Source: Paenalcaligenes hominis
GTDB taxonomy: Bacteria; Pseudomonadota; Gammaproteobacteria; Burkholderiales; Burkholderiaceae_B
DNA: 64,000 bases
Direction: 5' to 3'
NCBI RefSeq assembly: GCF_011927625.1
Contig: NZ_JAATIZ010000003.1
Coordinates: 124,001 to 188,000, forward strand
Made by a program: the position numbers and the translations under genes. Shown here piece after piece: positions 36,596 to 46,876 of the stretch. The notes under the pieces were generated by a model. The model searched no databases, was not told the origin of the DNA, and was given only the letters and a program-made list of their open reading frames with translations. Numbering within the stretch: position 1 is the first letter of the stretch; each line of letters begins with the position of its first letter.

Positions 36596-37975
36596 ATGTC
36601 TATGAGCAGCCCTTCTACTTCTACACCTATTGCCGCTATTACTACAGCCCCCGGTCGTGGCGGCATTGGCATTGTGCGCCTCTCTGGTTCCGACCTTAAG
36701 CCTTTTATACAGGCCTTTTTTCATCAAGACTTAAAGGCACGCCATGCGCACTACCTGCCCTTTAACGATGCTTCAGGCCAAGCCATCGACGAGGGCATTG
36801 CTTTGTTTTTCCCTGGGCCAAACTCATATACCGGTGAAGACGTACTTGAGCTACAAGGTCACGGCGGCACGGCAGTACTACGCCGAGTGCTAGCACGATG
36901 CTTTGAAGTGGGCAATGCACTGGGGCTACGTCATGCCACGCCCGGCGAATTTACCCAACGGGCTTTTCTTAACGACCGCCTCGACTTGGCTCAAGCCGAA
37001 GCGGTGGCAGACCTTATCGATGCCTCTTCCGAGGCCGCAGCCAAAGGGGCCATGGCCTCTTTAAGTGGCGCCTTTTCTCAGCAAATTAATGCATTAGCCG
37101 ATCGCATTATTCACCTACGCATGTTGGTAGAGGCCACCTTAGATTTCCCCGAAGAGGAAATTGATTTTCTGGAAAAATACCAAGCAGCCGATCAATTACA
37201 AAGCATTAATGACGATTTGCAATTATTACGGCGCCAAGCAAAGCAGGGCCAAGTCATGCGAGACGGCATGCATGTAGTTTTAGCAGGGCAACCTAATGTG
37301 GGTAAATCCAGTCTTTTAAACGCTTTAGCAGGCGATGACATTGCCATTGTGACTGACATTGCCGGTACCACGCGCGATCGCGTGACGCAGCTGATTCATA
37401 TCGAAGGCATCCCTATTCATATTGTGGATACCGCTGGGCTACGCGACACCGATGATACGGTAGAAAGTATTGGTATTCAGCGCAGTTGGCAAGAAATAGC
37501 CAAAGCGAATGTCATTCTGCATTTACTGGATGCGCGCCGACCAGACGACACCTCTGACCAGGCCATCATGTCCAAGCTACCCAGCACTACCCCTACCTTA
37601 CAAATTCTTAATAAGACAGATTTACTGCCTGCCGAAGCCACGCAGCACAGTAATGATAATGAGAATCAATTACACATATCTGCGCATACTGGTCAAGGTC
37701 TAGATGAATTGCGTCAACGTTTATTACGTATAGCAGGTTGGTCTCCCCATACCGAATCACCATGGCTAGCACGTGAACGGCATCTTCATGCCTTAGAACG
37801 TTGCGATGCCCATCTCCAGATAGCCAGGTTTCACGCTCAACATGACGATCAAATTTTAGATTTGTTTGCAGAGGAGCTTCGTCTTGCTCATAATGAGCTT
37901 TGTGAAATCACAGGTGTTTTCACTAGCGATGACTTGCTTGGGGAAATATTTTCTAGCTTTTGCATAGGTAAATAA
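36596..37975 (+). CDS. mnmE: tRNA modification GTPase MnmE, 459 aa
   Basis: MnmE works with MnmG to place the 5-carboxymethylaminomethyl group on U34 of certain tRNAs. It has an N-terminal folate-binding domain ([20 protein letters not shown]), a helical domain, an inserted GTPase with [22 protein letters not shown] and NKTD, and the C-terminal CIGK signature. The first ATG after a TTG triplet is at 36596; a second is at 36602, and neither has a clear ribosome-binding site. A perfect parS site follows 11 bp after the stop. Confidence 0.97.
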   Translation: MSMSSPSTSTPIAAITTAPGRGGIGIVRLSGSDLKPFIQAFFHQDLKARHAHYLPFNDASGQAIDEGIALFFPGPNSYTGEDVLELQGHGGTAVLRRVLARCFEVGNALGLRHATPGEFTQRAFLNDRLDLAQAEAVADLIDASSEAAAKGAMASLSGAFSQQINALADRIIHLRMLVEATLDFPEEEIDFLEKYQAADQLQSINDDLQLLRRQAKQGQVMRDGMHVVLAGQPNVGKSSLLNALAGDDIAIVTDIAGTTRDRVTQLIHIEGIPIHIVDTAGLRDTDDTVESIGIQRSWQEIAKANVILHLLDARRPDDTSDQAIMSKLPSTTPTLQILNKTDLLPAEATQHSNDNENQLHISAHTGQGLDELRQRLLRIAGWSPHTESPWLARERHLHALERCDAHLQIARFHAQHDDQILDLFAEELRLAHNELCEITGVFTSDDLLGEIFSSFCIGK

Positions 37976-37986
37976 AAACAGCGTTC

Positions 37987-38002
37987 TGTTTCACGTGAAA
38001 CA
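37987..38002. promoter_or_regulatory. parS: parS site, perfect
   Basis: TGTTTCACGTGAAACA is the exact palindromic ParB-binding 16-mer of many bacterial chromosomes. It lies between mnmE and the thioesterase gene. Confidence 0.88.
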
Positions 38003-38058
38003 CGTACCGCTGCACACACCGCACACACCATCAAACAAAAGCACGCTTTTGTACTGCT

Positions 38059-38505
38059 TTATTCGTGTTTACCCCTAGTCAAAAGAGTAATAAGGGTTTG
38101 CTGAACGAGAGCAACATGAATACGTTGCTCTTTACTAATGGCAAACACATCCACTTGCGTAATTGTTAAGGTACGCCCAGAGCGTATCACTTTACCTACT
38201 GCTTCTAAATAATCCCCTTGGGCAGGAGCCAGCAAGTTAATTTTAAACTCTACGGTCAACACTTCAGCCCCTTCCGGCATTAAGGTGTAGCCGGCATAAC
38301 CGCCTGCCGAATCAGCCACAGCACTCGTGCCTCCAGCATGAAAATACCCATTTTGTTGCGTCACCTGTTGGCTAAATGGCATGTGTAAGATGACCTCGCC
38401 GGGTTTAACGTCAATTAACTCCACACTTAAATGGTGCATTAAACCTTGACGTTCAAAACTTTGTTTTACACGTTGGAAAAGTGGATTATCGTGAGCTAAT
38501 GGCAT
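38059..38505 (-). CDS. PaaI-family (hot-dog) thioesterase, 148 aa
   Basis: This small hot-dog-fold protein probably hydrolyses an acyl-CoA or aryl-CoA thioester. The central helix segment is NGYFHAGGTSAVADSAGGYAGYTLMP (about residues 51-76), where the H-x-G-x-x-x-x-x-x-D pattern supplies the usual catalytic acid. GGGAG lies four bases before the ATG. It is followed on the plus-strand side by the parS site. No pathway partners are adjacent. Confidence 0.88.
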   Translation of the reverse strand: MPLAHDNPLFQRVKQSFERQGLMHHLSVELIDVKPGEVILHMPFSQQVTQQNGYFHAGGTSAVADSAGGYAGYTLMPEGAEVLTVEFKINLLAPAQGDYLEAVGKVIRSGRTLTITQVDVFAISKEQRIHVALVQQTLITLLTRGKHE

Positions 38506-38600
38506 AGGTCTCCCTTTTATTTATCTAATGACTCATTTTCTGAACGTACCACACATACTCTTTGCCGCGCACCGGGTCAAACCCCAATTCTTGGGTAATA

Positions 38601-38625
38601 AAAAAAGCGCACCGTTCGTGCGCTT
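38601..38625 (-). terminator. Terminator after the nitroreductase gene
   Basis: AAGCGCAC and GTGCGCTT form an 8-bp stem around CGTTC, 22 bp after the nitroreductase stop; on the minus strand a run of seven U follows. Confidence 0.82.
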
Positions 38626-38646
38626 CTGCAGATCAAAAAACCAAAA

Positions 38647-39264
38647 CTAAACCACAGTTAACACCTCATCGACATCCAAACGAGGGTTTTGTGGAAAATT
38701 TCCTTCAGCTGGGTAACCTACTGCCACAAGCATCACAGGAATTTGATGAGGCCCTAAATCGAAAGCCTGAGTTACTAACTCTGGAACAAATCCACTCATT
38801 GGCCCTGATACTAAACCTTGTTCTTCTGCCGCTAGCATTAATGCCATTGCCGCCAGGGATGCAGAGCGAAAGGCTTCATTATGTTGTAGCGTTGGGTTGT
38901 TTTCATGTGAAGCCTCTACTTTAGATTTCCACACCGCGGCATTGTCCTCGCTTAGCCCGGCTTTGTCTTTGAGTACCTCTAATACCCGATCAAATTGCGT
39001 ATGAGACTCTAGCTCACCGCAAATAATAAAAGTAACCGGCGCATCAAGCACTTTTTGTTGATGATAAGCAGCAGCATGAAGCTTTTGTTTTGCTTCCGGG
39101 CTTTGCACAGCAACAAAATGCCAATTTTGTAGGTTGAATGCCGTTGGCGCTAAGGTAGCCAGACGCACTAACTCTTGTATTTGCTCAGCGCTCAAAGTTT
39201 TATCAGGGTCAAAAAAATTGGTAGCGGCTCGGCGTTGTAGAGCTTCGGTGACAGTTAAACGCAT
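38647..39264 (-). CDS. NAD(P)H nitroreductase family protein, 205 aa
   Basis: This is an FMN-dependent oxidoreductase of the nitroreductase superfamily. The FMN-binding N-terminus reads LQRRAATNFFDPD. LAPTAFNLQNWHFVAV follows, and the C-terminal segment around GYPAEGNFPQNPRLDVDEV is also typical. The ATG at 39264 has GAGG six bases upstream, so an upstream in-frame start is rejected. The physiological substrate is unknown. It is divergent from the siderophore receptor gene and could share the iron-dependent regulatory region, though its own promoter was not identified. Confidence 0.9.
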   Translation of the reverse strand: MRLTVTEALQRRAATNFFDPDKTLSAEQIQELVRLATLAPTAFNLQNWHFVAVQSPEAKQKLHAAAYHQQKVLDAPVTFIICGELESHTQFDRVLEVLKDKAGLSEDNAAVWKSKVEASHENNPTLQHNEAFRSASLAAMALMLAAEEQGLVSGPMSGFVPELVTQAFDLGPHQIPVMLVAVGYPAEGNFPQNPRLDVDEVLTVV

Positions 39265-39411
39265 TATTTCCTCGATTAAAAACAAAATAGCCAACTGTCA
39301 TCATAAACCCAGTCTGCGCTCTGCCATGATTAACAACACAGAATTCTTAAGGCGGCAACAGGCGCGAATTGCGTTACTTTCACCACACGCCCCTTTAACT
39401 TTACCGTAAAA

Positions 39412-39432
39412 AGAATTATTCTCATTATCATT
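39412..39432 (+). promoter_or_regulatory. Fur box before the siderophore receptor
   Basis: Read on the minus strand, AATGATAATGAGAATAATTCT closely matches the Fur consensus GATAATGATAATCATTATC. It lies 32 bp before the receptor start, so iron repression is expected. Confidence 0.75.
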
Positions 39433-39464
39433 GCAAATCTTAATTACAAAAGCCGTTACTTATT

Positions 39465-41746
39465 ATGCCCAACACATTTAGACCGCTGCCCTCACGTTCT
39501 TCTTTACTACTATTGCTGGTTTTAAACGCCTATACAACGATGGGCCTGGCTCAAGGGGTAACGAAATTAGAAACAGTAACGGTTAGCGCTGAGACCGAGT
39601 TAAAACAGGCCTTAGGGGCTTCAACTATTGACGCTAGCGATATTAGCAAAAGCCCACCTACCAATGATTTAGCTGATTTAATTCGTACCCAACCTGGTAT
39701 TAACTTGACGGGCAACTCCAGTAGCGGCCAGCGTGGCAATAACAGACAAATTGATATTCGCGGCATGGGCCCAGAAAACACACTAATTCTGATTGACGGC
39801 AAGCCCGTTTCATCACGCAATGCGGTGCGGTTTGGTTGGCGCGGTGAACGCGATACCCGAGGCGATACGAATTGGGTTCCCGCCGAGCAGGTAGAGCGCA
39901 TAGAAATTTTACGAGGCCCTTCTGCTGCTCGCTATGGCAATGGTGCCGCCGGTGGAGTGGTCAATATCATTACCAAACCCGTAACCGATGAGCTCACTGG
40001 TTCCGCTTCGGTTTATTATAAAAAACCGCAGCATCGTGACGAAGGGGCTACGCAACGCTTAGGCTTTAATCTATCTGGTCCTATTACAGAACAACTAGGG
40101 TTTAGACTCTACGGCAACCTAAATAAAACGAATGCCGATGCGTTTGATATCAATAAAAAATACGCATCAAGCCCTCGCTTAGGCTCCAATGCGGGGACCT
40201 ATGCTGCAGGGCGCGAAGGCGTGCGTAACAAAGACCTAAGCGGCTTACTTTCATGGCAAGCCAACCCAGATCATCGTCTAGACCTAGAGGCTAATATAAG
40301 CCGCCAAGGCAACATTTATACGGGTGATACTCAAAACACCAACAACGATCGTGGCACAGCAGAACGTCCCGGTAAACAGCTAGTTGACTCACACCTCGGT
40401 GCAGAAACCAATCGTATTTATAGACAAAGCTATTCACTGACTCATCGCGGTAATTGGACTGACACAACAGATAGCCTGAGCTACATCCAATTTGAAAACA
40501 CCCGCAACACGCGTTTAACTGAAGGTTTAGCGGGTGGAACAGAGGGGCTGTTTGATACAGGAAGCCATGCCAACATTGACCTAAAAACACTGACAGCCCA
40601 CAGTGAAATAACGACGGAGGTCAACGCGTTTACTGTGCCACAGGTTGCTACCGTGGGACTAGAGTGGGTCAGCCAGCGTATCAATGATCAAGCCTCTGAT
40701 TTAAAAAAGACCAACAACATCCAAGGACCTAATCCCACCTATAGCGGCAAAGAAAGCGCTCGTATTTTTTCTATTTTTGCTGAAAACAATATGTACGTGA
40801 CCGATGACACAGTGCTGACTCCTGGCGTACGGTTTGATCACCACAGTAAACAAGGCACGAATATCAGCCCATCGCTGAACCTTTCTCAGGCTCTTTCGGA
40901 TAATTGGACATTTAAAGCCGGTATAGCGCGCGCCTACAAGGCTCCTAACCTGTACCAGCTCAATGACGAATACACGCTCTACAGCCGTGGTTTAGGCTGC
41001 GCCGGCGGTGGTTCAGGCGGCGGGTGTTTTCTTATGGGTAACCCCAACTTAAAAGCGGAAAACAGCATCAATAAAGAGCTAGGCATTGAGTACCTAGCTG
41101 ACTCAGGATTAAGCAGCAGCTTGACGTATTTCCGTAATGACTACAAAAACAAAGTAGAAGCCGGAAACACCCCTCTGCGCCAACACACCACCCAAGTAGG
41201 CGCCAATGCAGCCATTGCTGATGTATACCAATGGCAAAACGTGCCAAAAGCCGTTATTCAAGGTTTAGAGGGCAATGTGAGTGTGCCTTTTGGCGATGAT
41301 GTCTGGTGGAATACAAACTTTACCTACATGCTAGAAAATAAAAACAAAAGACTGGTGATTACTTGTCAGTGATTCCGAAGTTTACGATTAACAGTAGTGT
41401 TGGCTGGCAAATCTCTTCGCAATGGTCTGTTTTGGGGCAGGTAACGGTATACGGTAAGCAAAAGCCTCAGAAGTACGACTATCAAGGCTTAGCCGTGACA
41501 GGCTCTGCTGCGGACCAGATCTCGCCTTATGCTCTATTTAATTTTAGTAGCCGCTATGTGGTCAACAAAAACCTTGAGTTCACTGCGGGGGTCGATAATC
41601 TATTTGATAAACGTTTATTCCGTGCAGGCAATGCTTCGGGTGTGAATACCAACCCAGGTAATCCCAATATGCTCGCTGGCGCAGGGGCCTACACCTACAA
41701 TGAGCCCGGTCGAAGTTTCTTTATCGAGGCTCGTGCGCGCTTTTAA
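39465..41746 (+). pseudogene. TonB-dependent siderophore receptor (FepA/BfeA-like), frameshifted
   Basis: The gene encodes an outer-membrane ferric-siderophore receptor with a signal peptide (ending TTMGLAQ), a TonB box-like LETVTVSA, a plug domain (DLIRTQPGINLTGNSS; RIEILRGPSAARYGNGAAGGVVNI) and a beta barrel. At 41346-41351 one base is missing: the first frame continues to a stop at 41372 after 635 codons, while frame +2 continues from 41351 with TGDYLSVIPKF, through NLFDKRLFRAGNA, to the terminal aromatic residue (ARF) at 41746. The combined length, about 760, equals FepA. The short A-rich stretch AAAACAAAAG marks the spot. It may be a real inactivating mutation, phase variation or a base-call error. 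Confidence 0.88.
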
Positions 41747-41767
41747 GCATTTATTAACTTAAGGTAA

Positions 41768-41801
41768 TAAAAAAGGCAGAGGATTACTCTGCCTTTTTTT
41801 G
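41768..41801. terminator. Bidirectional terminator between the receptor gene and psd
   Basis: AAAAAGGCAGAG and CTCTGCCTTTTT form a stem of about 12 bp around GATTA, with A and T runs on both sides. Confidence 0.88.
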
Positions 41802-41802
41802 C

Positions 41803-42645
41803 TTATATTTTGTGGCCCATGAGCTCACCTAACTGAATAGGTCGCTCTGGTTGCCAAGACGACTGAAATGCATAAGAGGCCTCGGGAAAAAGCATCACTA
41901 CCGTAGAACCGAGTAAAAACTGCCCCATTTCTTGGCCCTGCTCTAAAACTAGGCTGCCGTCGTACTCCCATTTATGTACGCCATCTAAACGCGGATTATT
42001 TACCACGCCATGCCATGCGGTTTTCATGCTCCCTACGACCGTTGCACCCACTAACACCATAACAAAAGGACCACGCTCGCCTTCAAAAACACATACCACT
42101 CGTTCATTACGTGCAAAGAGCTGGTCAATAGTTCGAGCCGTTAAGGGATTAACTGAATACAGATCGCCAGGCACATATATCATTTTCTTCAAACGGCCCT
42201 GGCAGGGCATATGAATGCGATGATAGTCTTTAGGGCTTAAATAAAGCGTAGCAAATACACCATTTTCAAATTGACTGGCTAAAACAGAATCGCCACCTAA
42301 TAATGCCGTTGTGGTAAAGGATTTGCCCTTGGCTTGAAATACTTGATCAACATTGATTGCGCCGAGTTGGCTAATAGCCCCATCAACCGGAGAAACCAAA
42401 TCAGCACTAGCTATAGGGCGCACTGATTTTTTAATTTCTCGGGTAAAAAAATGATTAAATGAAGAATAGAAAGCAGGGTCTGATTCGACTGCTTCTGACA
42501 TATTCACACCGTATCGTTTAATAAAGTATTTAATAAACGAGGTTGTTAAGCCACCACCTTTAGTATTGGCCAGTTTTCCTAAAAACTCTGTCAGCAAACG
42601 CTTAGGCATTGTGTGCTGAAAGAACATAAATAACTTATCTGACAT
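41803..42645 (-). CDS. psd: Phosphatidylserine decarboxylase, 280 aa
   Basis: Psd converts phosphatidylserine to phosphatidylethanolamine in the inner membrane, using a pyruvoyl group made by self-cleavage at the LGST motif (QFLLGSTVVMLFPE, near residue 245). Other landmarks are FFTREIK..RPI, SPVDG, and the YHRIHMPCQG segment with the catalytic His. Length fits E. coli Psd. Its start lies inside the end of the diguanylate cyclase gene, an 11-nt overlap, so translation is coupled. No pssA gene is nearby. Confidence 0.95.
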   Translation of the reverse strand: MSDKLFMFFQHTMPKRLLTEFLGKLANTKGGGLTTSFIKYFIKRYGVNMSEAVESDPAFYSSFNHFFTREIKKSVRPIASADLVSPVDGAISQLGAINVDQVFQAKGKSFTTTALLGGDSVLASQFENGVFATLYLSPKDYHRIHMPCQGRLKKMIYVPGDLYSVNPLTARTIDQLFARNERVVCVFEGERGPFVMVLVGATVVGSMKTAWHGVVNNPRLDGVHKWEYDGSLVLEQGQEMGQFLLGSTVVMLFPEASYAFQSSWQPERPIQLGELMGHKI

Positions 42646-44011
42646 AATTGGGCTCTAAATAAACCACCTGATCACGGCCGCTGTTTTTTGCTTGGTACAA
42701 GGCTTTATCGACGCGGCTAAGTGATAGGCTATAGTCAGGGTGACCATCAAATAAAGTCACCCCTATACTTGCTGTTAAATGCAGTTCTTTTTGATTTGCA
42801 GTCACAAACTTTTCTTCACGTATGGCGCGAGCAATATGGTTAGCCGTACGCAAAGCCCCTTCTTTATTCGTATCAACTAATAAAATTAAAAATTCTTCGC
42901 CACCTAAACGGAATACGTAATCCCCTGCTCTGCATCGGCTTAATAAGAGCTCGGATAATTGCTGCAAGACCAAATCGCCTGCCTCGTGGCCATAATTATC
43001 GTTAACACTTTTAAAATAATCTAAGTCAACAGCAACTAAAGCAAAACTACTGTTTCTTCTGCGTGCATAACCTACCTCTTTAGATAACACAACAGATAAA
43101 TATTTTCGACTTAACAGACGCGTTAGCTCATCTCTACCGGCTTCAACTTCGTTATATTTATCAAATAAATGATTCATATTTATTTGAATATTTCTCGCTT
43201 CTGTTCGAATCCCCTTTAGCAATTCAATTTTATTATCCGTTTCATAAAATTGTGGCAAAATTTGCTCTATACGTCTCATGGCAGAAAATATAATCTCTGT
43301 CTCTGGCAAGCTCTCAAAAGCATGAGCCCCCTTATGAATAAACCATAAGCCAAAATCAGATTGTTTAATGCTTTGTAAGTTTTCAACGGGAGTACCAATT
43401 GTTAAATCAAACATGAGTTGGTTTTCCCAATCTAACAACGCTGATTTCTGCCGTCCTTTTTCCGCTGCAGCATTATGCACAGCCGAAAAAAGGCGATATG
43501 ACTCCTCAGCACGAGACTTCCTATCATAGCTTTTCGCATAGGCTCGGCTCATGACTTCCATCGCGATATCAATAGAATCTGACACAAACTGAAACGCTTC
43601 TTTTGCAATGATGCAATCGACCCCTGGTTGGGCTTCCAGCAATAAAGCAAATTTCTTTTTTAAGGTGCGTGCACCTAGCAATACTAAATGTACAGGTAGG
43701 TCGATTCGTGCATGCACCTCGCCTACCCGGTGCTGCAACTCGACATTGGCCTCAAAATCCGTGGTCTCATCTACAGAAAAAACCTGTTGAATCCATTTCT
43801 GCATTGACCCCATTAAGCTAGTTTGCACCGCCTCATGTGATAAAAATAATTTAGCAGCGGGGTCAGTCAGCATCTGCTCATAGAAATAAGCCGCTAACTC
43901 TTGGGTATGAGTGAGCGCTAAGTGCTTAACTAGAGCACGGACCTCTATAGGAAACAACAATATAGAATTTCGCCATTCAGATGCTAAAAAAGCGATAGCA
44001 GAGTTCGGCAT
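42635..44011 (-). CDS. Globin-coupled-sensor diguanylate cyclase (BpeGReg/DosC-like), 458 aa
   Basis: This protein would make cyclic di-GMP in response to oxygen. The N-terminal sensor globin (about 1-165) has the proximal heme ligand at H100 in VGEVHARIDLP, one residue off BpeGReg H99, and distal-pocket tyrosines Y42/Y44. A middle helical domain (about 170-290) links to a GGDEF domain with the active form GGEEF (370-374) and an I-site R361-A-G-D364 for product inhibition. BpeGReg of Bordetella pertussis is 475 aa, nearly equal. No EAL domain is present. The gene overlaps psd by 11 nt, so the two share a message. Confidence 0.92.
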   Translation of the reverse strand: MPNSAIAFLASEWRNSILLFPIEVRALVKHLALTHTQELAAYFYEQMLTDPAAKLFLSHEAVQTSLMGSMQKWIQQVFSVDETTDFEANVELQHRVGEVHARIDLPVHLVLLGARTLKKKFALLLEAQPGVDCIIAKEAFQFVSDSIDIAMEVMSRAYAKSYDRKSRAEESYRLFSAVHNAAAEKGRQKSALLDWENQLMFDLTIGTPVENLQSIKQSDFGLWFIHKGAHAFESLPETEIIFSAMRRIEQILPQFYETDNKIELLKGIRTEARNIQINMNHLFDKYNEVEAGRDELTRLLSRKYLSVVLSKEVGYARRRNSSFALVAVDLDYFKSVNDNYGHEAGDLVLQQLSELLLSRCRAGDYVFRLGGEEFLILLVDTNKEGALRTANHIARAIREEKFVTANQKELHLTASIGVTLFDGHPDYSLSLSRVDKALYQAKNSGRDQVVYLEPNYVR

Positions 44012-44962
44012 ACAACCTCATATCAACGATTAGTTTGATGGCTTAGCAAACACTGCACAGTAAGCCATCCTAATTTTCTCATGGCTGGCTAAGCCTATTA
44101 GGTATTATAGGCGCCAGCGCACTTTTCGTACGGAATAAAACACGCATTCAACCTGCCCCCCCTCATAGAAAAAAAACAACAAATTCCTGAAGCCGTTTTT
44201 TCTCAGCCCTAAAAATATTTATCAAAAAAGAGGGTGCAAGGCTGTGGATAACATCTACGGCACGGGTTGTGGATAAACTGTGGATGCTTTCTGCATAACT
44301 TTGGGCTTATCCAAATCGGGAAAAGTTATCCACATTCCATACATTTCTACCCACATAGTTATCCAAAGGTTCAACTACTAGCTAAAACATTGATGCAACT
44401 AGGGTTTTTAGAGTTATCCCAGTTATCCACAGGCACCCATTACCAACAACAATAATATATATATAGTTATTAATAACAAGCTAACGACAACAGAGGGGTT
44501 TGGTTTTACCTACTTTGCAATTCGTTTCAACAAACCATGGGTTTTGTTAAACTAAAGCCGCATAGCGTTGTTTTAATCCTGTTTTCCTCTTTCTGCTTTT
44601 CTTTGACACAAGCAGCGAACTGTAGGACAATTTGGTTTATGCGTTTGCTATTATCTCTTTTTATTCGTTTAAAAAGTATGAATTCACCCGACTCAAAGCA
44701 CTTTTATGTTTAACTTATCCACAATTTCAGACAAGCTTTAAAGGTTTTTTGTTGGTGTAAAGTTCCTTTTTAATCAATCACTTACGCATCTATTCTAGAC
44801 TTTAGTTAAAAACTTAGCCTTATCGCGCTGCTTACTCCACAGAGTTATCCACAAGCCCTAGGTTTTTAACTCGTTCCATTTACCCGTCGCTGTGCGAAGA
44901 AAACGCTATTTATGGCGCATGCGCACTATAATAGTTTTTTTCGTTTTTTCTTAACTTAAACA
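44012..44962. other. oriC: Probable chromosomal replication origin (oriC)
   Basis: This 951-bp gap upstream of mnmG holds no gene. It carries six perfect DnaA 9-mers: TGTGGATAA at 44243 and 44268, and TTATCCACA at 44326, 44423, 44715 and 44845. One-mismatch boxes (TTATCCAAA) are at 44307 and 44359. The stretch from about 44448 to 44480 is almost pure A/T (AATAATATATATATAG) and suits the unwinding element. A -10-like TATAAT near 44928 may serve mnmG. In many relatives oriC also lies before mnmG (gidA), and parA-parB and parS sites flank it here. Confidence 0.85.
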
Positions 44963-46876
44963 ATGAACTACACAGATTCGTTTGATGTAATCGTCGTAGG
45001 TGGTGGTCATGCTGGTACCGAAGCCGCTTTAGCTGCAGCACGTGCGGGTGCATCTACACTTTTGCTCACTCACAATATTGATACCCTAGGGCAAATGTCC
45101 TGCAATCCTTCTATTGGGGGTATTGGAAAGGGGCATTTGGTTAAAGAGATTGATGCCTTGGGTGGGGCAATGGCTTTAGCGACTGATCATGCTGGCATTC
45201 AATTCCGCATTCTTAATCAGTCTAAAGGCCCAGCAGTTCGTGCTACGCGTGCTCAAGCAGACCGCTCTTTGTATCGAGCAGCTATTCGACAAATTGTTCA
45301 ACATCAACCAAATCTCACTGTATTTCAACAAGCTGTTGATGATCTTATTCTGGAAGGCGACCGAGTTGTCGGGGTAGTTACGCAAATAGGCTTACGTTTT
45401 GCTGCTAAAGCAGTAGTGTTAACGGTTGGTACCTTCCTTAATGGCCGTATTCATGTAGGGTTAGATAACTATTCAGGCGGCCGTGCAGGCGATCCTCCCT
45501 CCATTACCCTTGCTCAGCGTCTGAAAGAAATGGCACTGCCTCAAGGCCGTTTAAAAACGGGAACACCACCCCGTATCGACGCCAATACAATTGACTTCAG
45601 TCAGCTCGAAGAGCAACACGGTGATACGAATCCGGTTCCTGTTTTTTCCTATTTGGGGCGTGCTGCTATGCACCCCAAACAGTTGCCGTGTTGGATTACT
45701 CACACTAACGCCCGTACGCATGACATCATCCGTTCTGGCTTAGACCGTTCGCCTATGTACAGCGACCAAGGTACCATCGAGGGGGTAGGGCCGCGTTATT
45801 GTCCTTCTATTGAGGATAAAATCCATCGTTTTGCTGACAAAAGTAGTCATCAAGTATTTTTAGAGCCCGAGGGCTTAACTAGCACAGAGATCTATCCAAA
45901 CGGCATCTCTACCAGTTTGCCCTACGATATTCAAATAGGTATTGTCCACAGCTTGCCAGGCTTGGAAAATGCTCGCATTGTTCGTCCAGGCTATGCGATT
46001 GAGTACGATTACTTTGATCCACGCGCACTTAAACCCACATTAGAAACCAAGTTTCTAAATGCTTTGTTTTTTGCGGGTCAGATTAACGGTACCACTGGCT
46101 ATGAAGAGGCCGGCGCCCAGGGGTTACTCGCAGGGATTAACGCCGTCCGTTTAGTTCGAGATCAAGAGCAATGGTATCCAAAACGCAACGAAGCGTATTT
46201 GGGTGTATTAGTCGATGATTTAATCACTCGTGGTGTCACAGAGCCCTATCGCATGTTCACTTCACGTGCTGAATACCGATTATCACTACGAGAAGATAAT
46301 GCCGATGTACGCTTAACAGAAATAGGGCGCCAGCTTGGCTTAGTGGATGATAAACGTTGGGATGCCTTTAATAGAAAACGCGATGCCGTAGAAGCAGAAA
46401 TTGAACGATTAAAATCTACTTGGATAAATCCACGCCTTGTTTCACGTGAAACACAAGAAGCCGTATTAGGTCGAGGTATCGAGCGTGAATACCCTCTACA
46501 TGACTTACTGAAACGCCCAGAAATTCATTATGAAGATCTTTTCAAACTGGTAAAAGCGGATGATAAAACACCGGTTTTAAGTGATCAAGGTCTGGATTCT
46601 GTCGTCACGGATCAAGTGGAAATAGAAGTCAAATACGCTGGATACGTAGCACGCCAACAGGTTGAAGTATCCAAACAGGCTGCACTCGAAGAAACCAAAA
46701 TACCAGCTGGCTTTGATTATAGTAAGATATCGGGGTTGTCGAATGAGGTCGTGATCAAGCTCAAAGCCGCTGCACCAGAAACGGTGGGGCAAGCGAGCCG
46801 CATTTCTGGCGTGACGCCAGCAGCCACCTCTCTATTGCTTGTTTACTTAAAGCGTTTATCACCCCGAGGAAAGTAA
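44963..46876 (+). CDS. mnmG: tRNA uridine-5-carboxymethylaminomethyl modification enzyme MnmG, 637 aa
   Basis: MnmG is the FAD-dependent partner of MnmE in U34 modification. The FAD motif [19 protein letters not shown] begins at residue 11, and [29 protein letters not shown] and the C-terminal SLLLVYLKR are family signatures. Length is standard. A perfect parS palindrome sits inside the gene at 46438-46453 without disturbing the frame. Its stop overlaps the start of rsmG by one base. Confidence 0.97.
   Translation: MNYTDSFDVIVVGGGHAGTEAALAAARAGASTLLLTHNIDTLGQMSCNPSIGGIGKGHLVKEIDALGGAMALATDHAGIQFRILNQSKGPAVRATRAQADRSLYRAAIRQIVQHQPNLTVFQQAVDDLILEGDRVVGVVTQIGLRFAAKAVVLTVGTFLNGRIHVGLDNYSGGRAGDPPSITLAQRLKEMALPQGRLKTGTPPRIDANTIDFSQLEEQHGDTNPVPVFSYLGRAAMHPKQLPCWITHTNARTHDIIRSGLDRSPMYSDQGTIEGVGPRYCPSIEDKIHRFADKSSHQVFLEPEGLTSTEIYPNGISTSLPYDIQIGIVHSLPGLENARIVRPGYAIEYDYFDPRALKPTLETKFLNALFFAGQINGTTGYEEAGAQGLLAGINAVRLVRDQEQWYPKRNEAYLGVLVDDLITRGVTEPYRMFTSRAEYRLSLREDNADVRLTEIGRQLGLVDDKRWDAFNRKRDAVEAEIERLKSTWINPRLVSRETQEAVLGRGIEREYPLHDLLKRPEIHYEDLFKLVKADDKTPVLSDQGLDSVVTDQVEIEVKYAGYVARQQVEVSKQAALEETKIPAGFDYSKISGLSNEVVIKLKAAAPETVGQASRISGVTPAATSLLLVYLKRLSPRGK
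46438..46453. promoter_or_regulatory. parS: parS site within mnmG, perfect
   Basis: TGTTTCACGTGAAACA is identical to the site at 37987-38002. It lies in coding sequence about 1 kb before parA. Confidence 0.9.
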
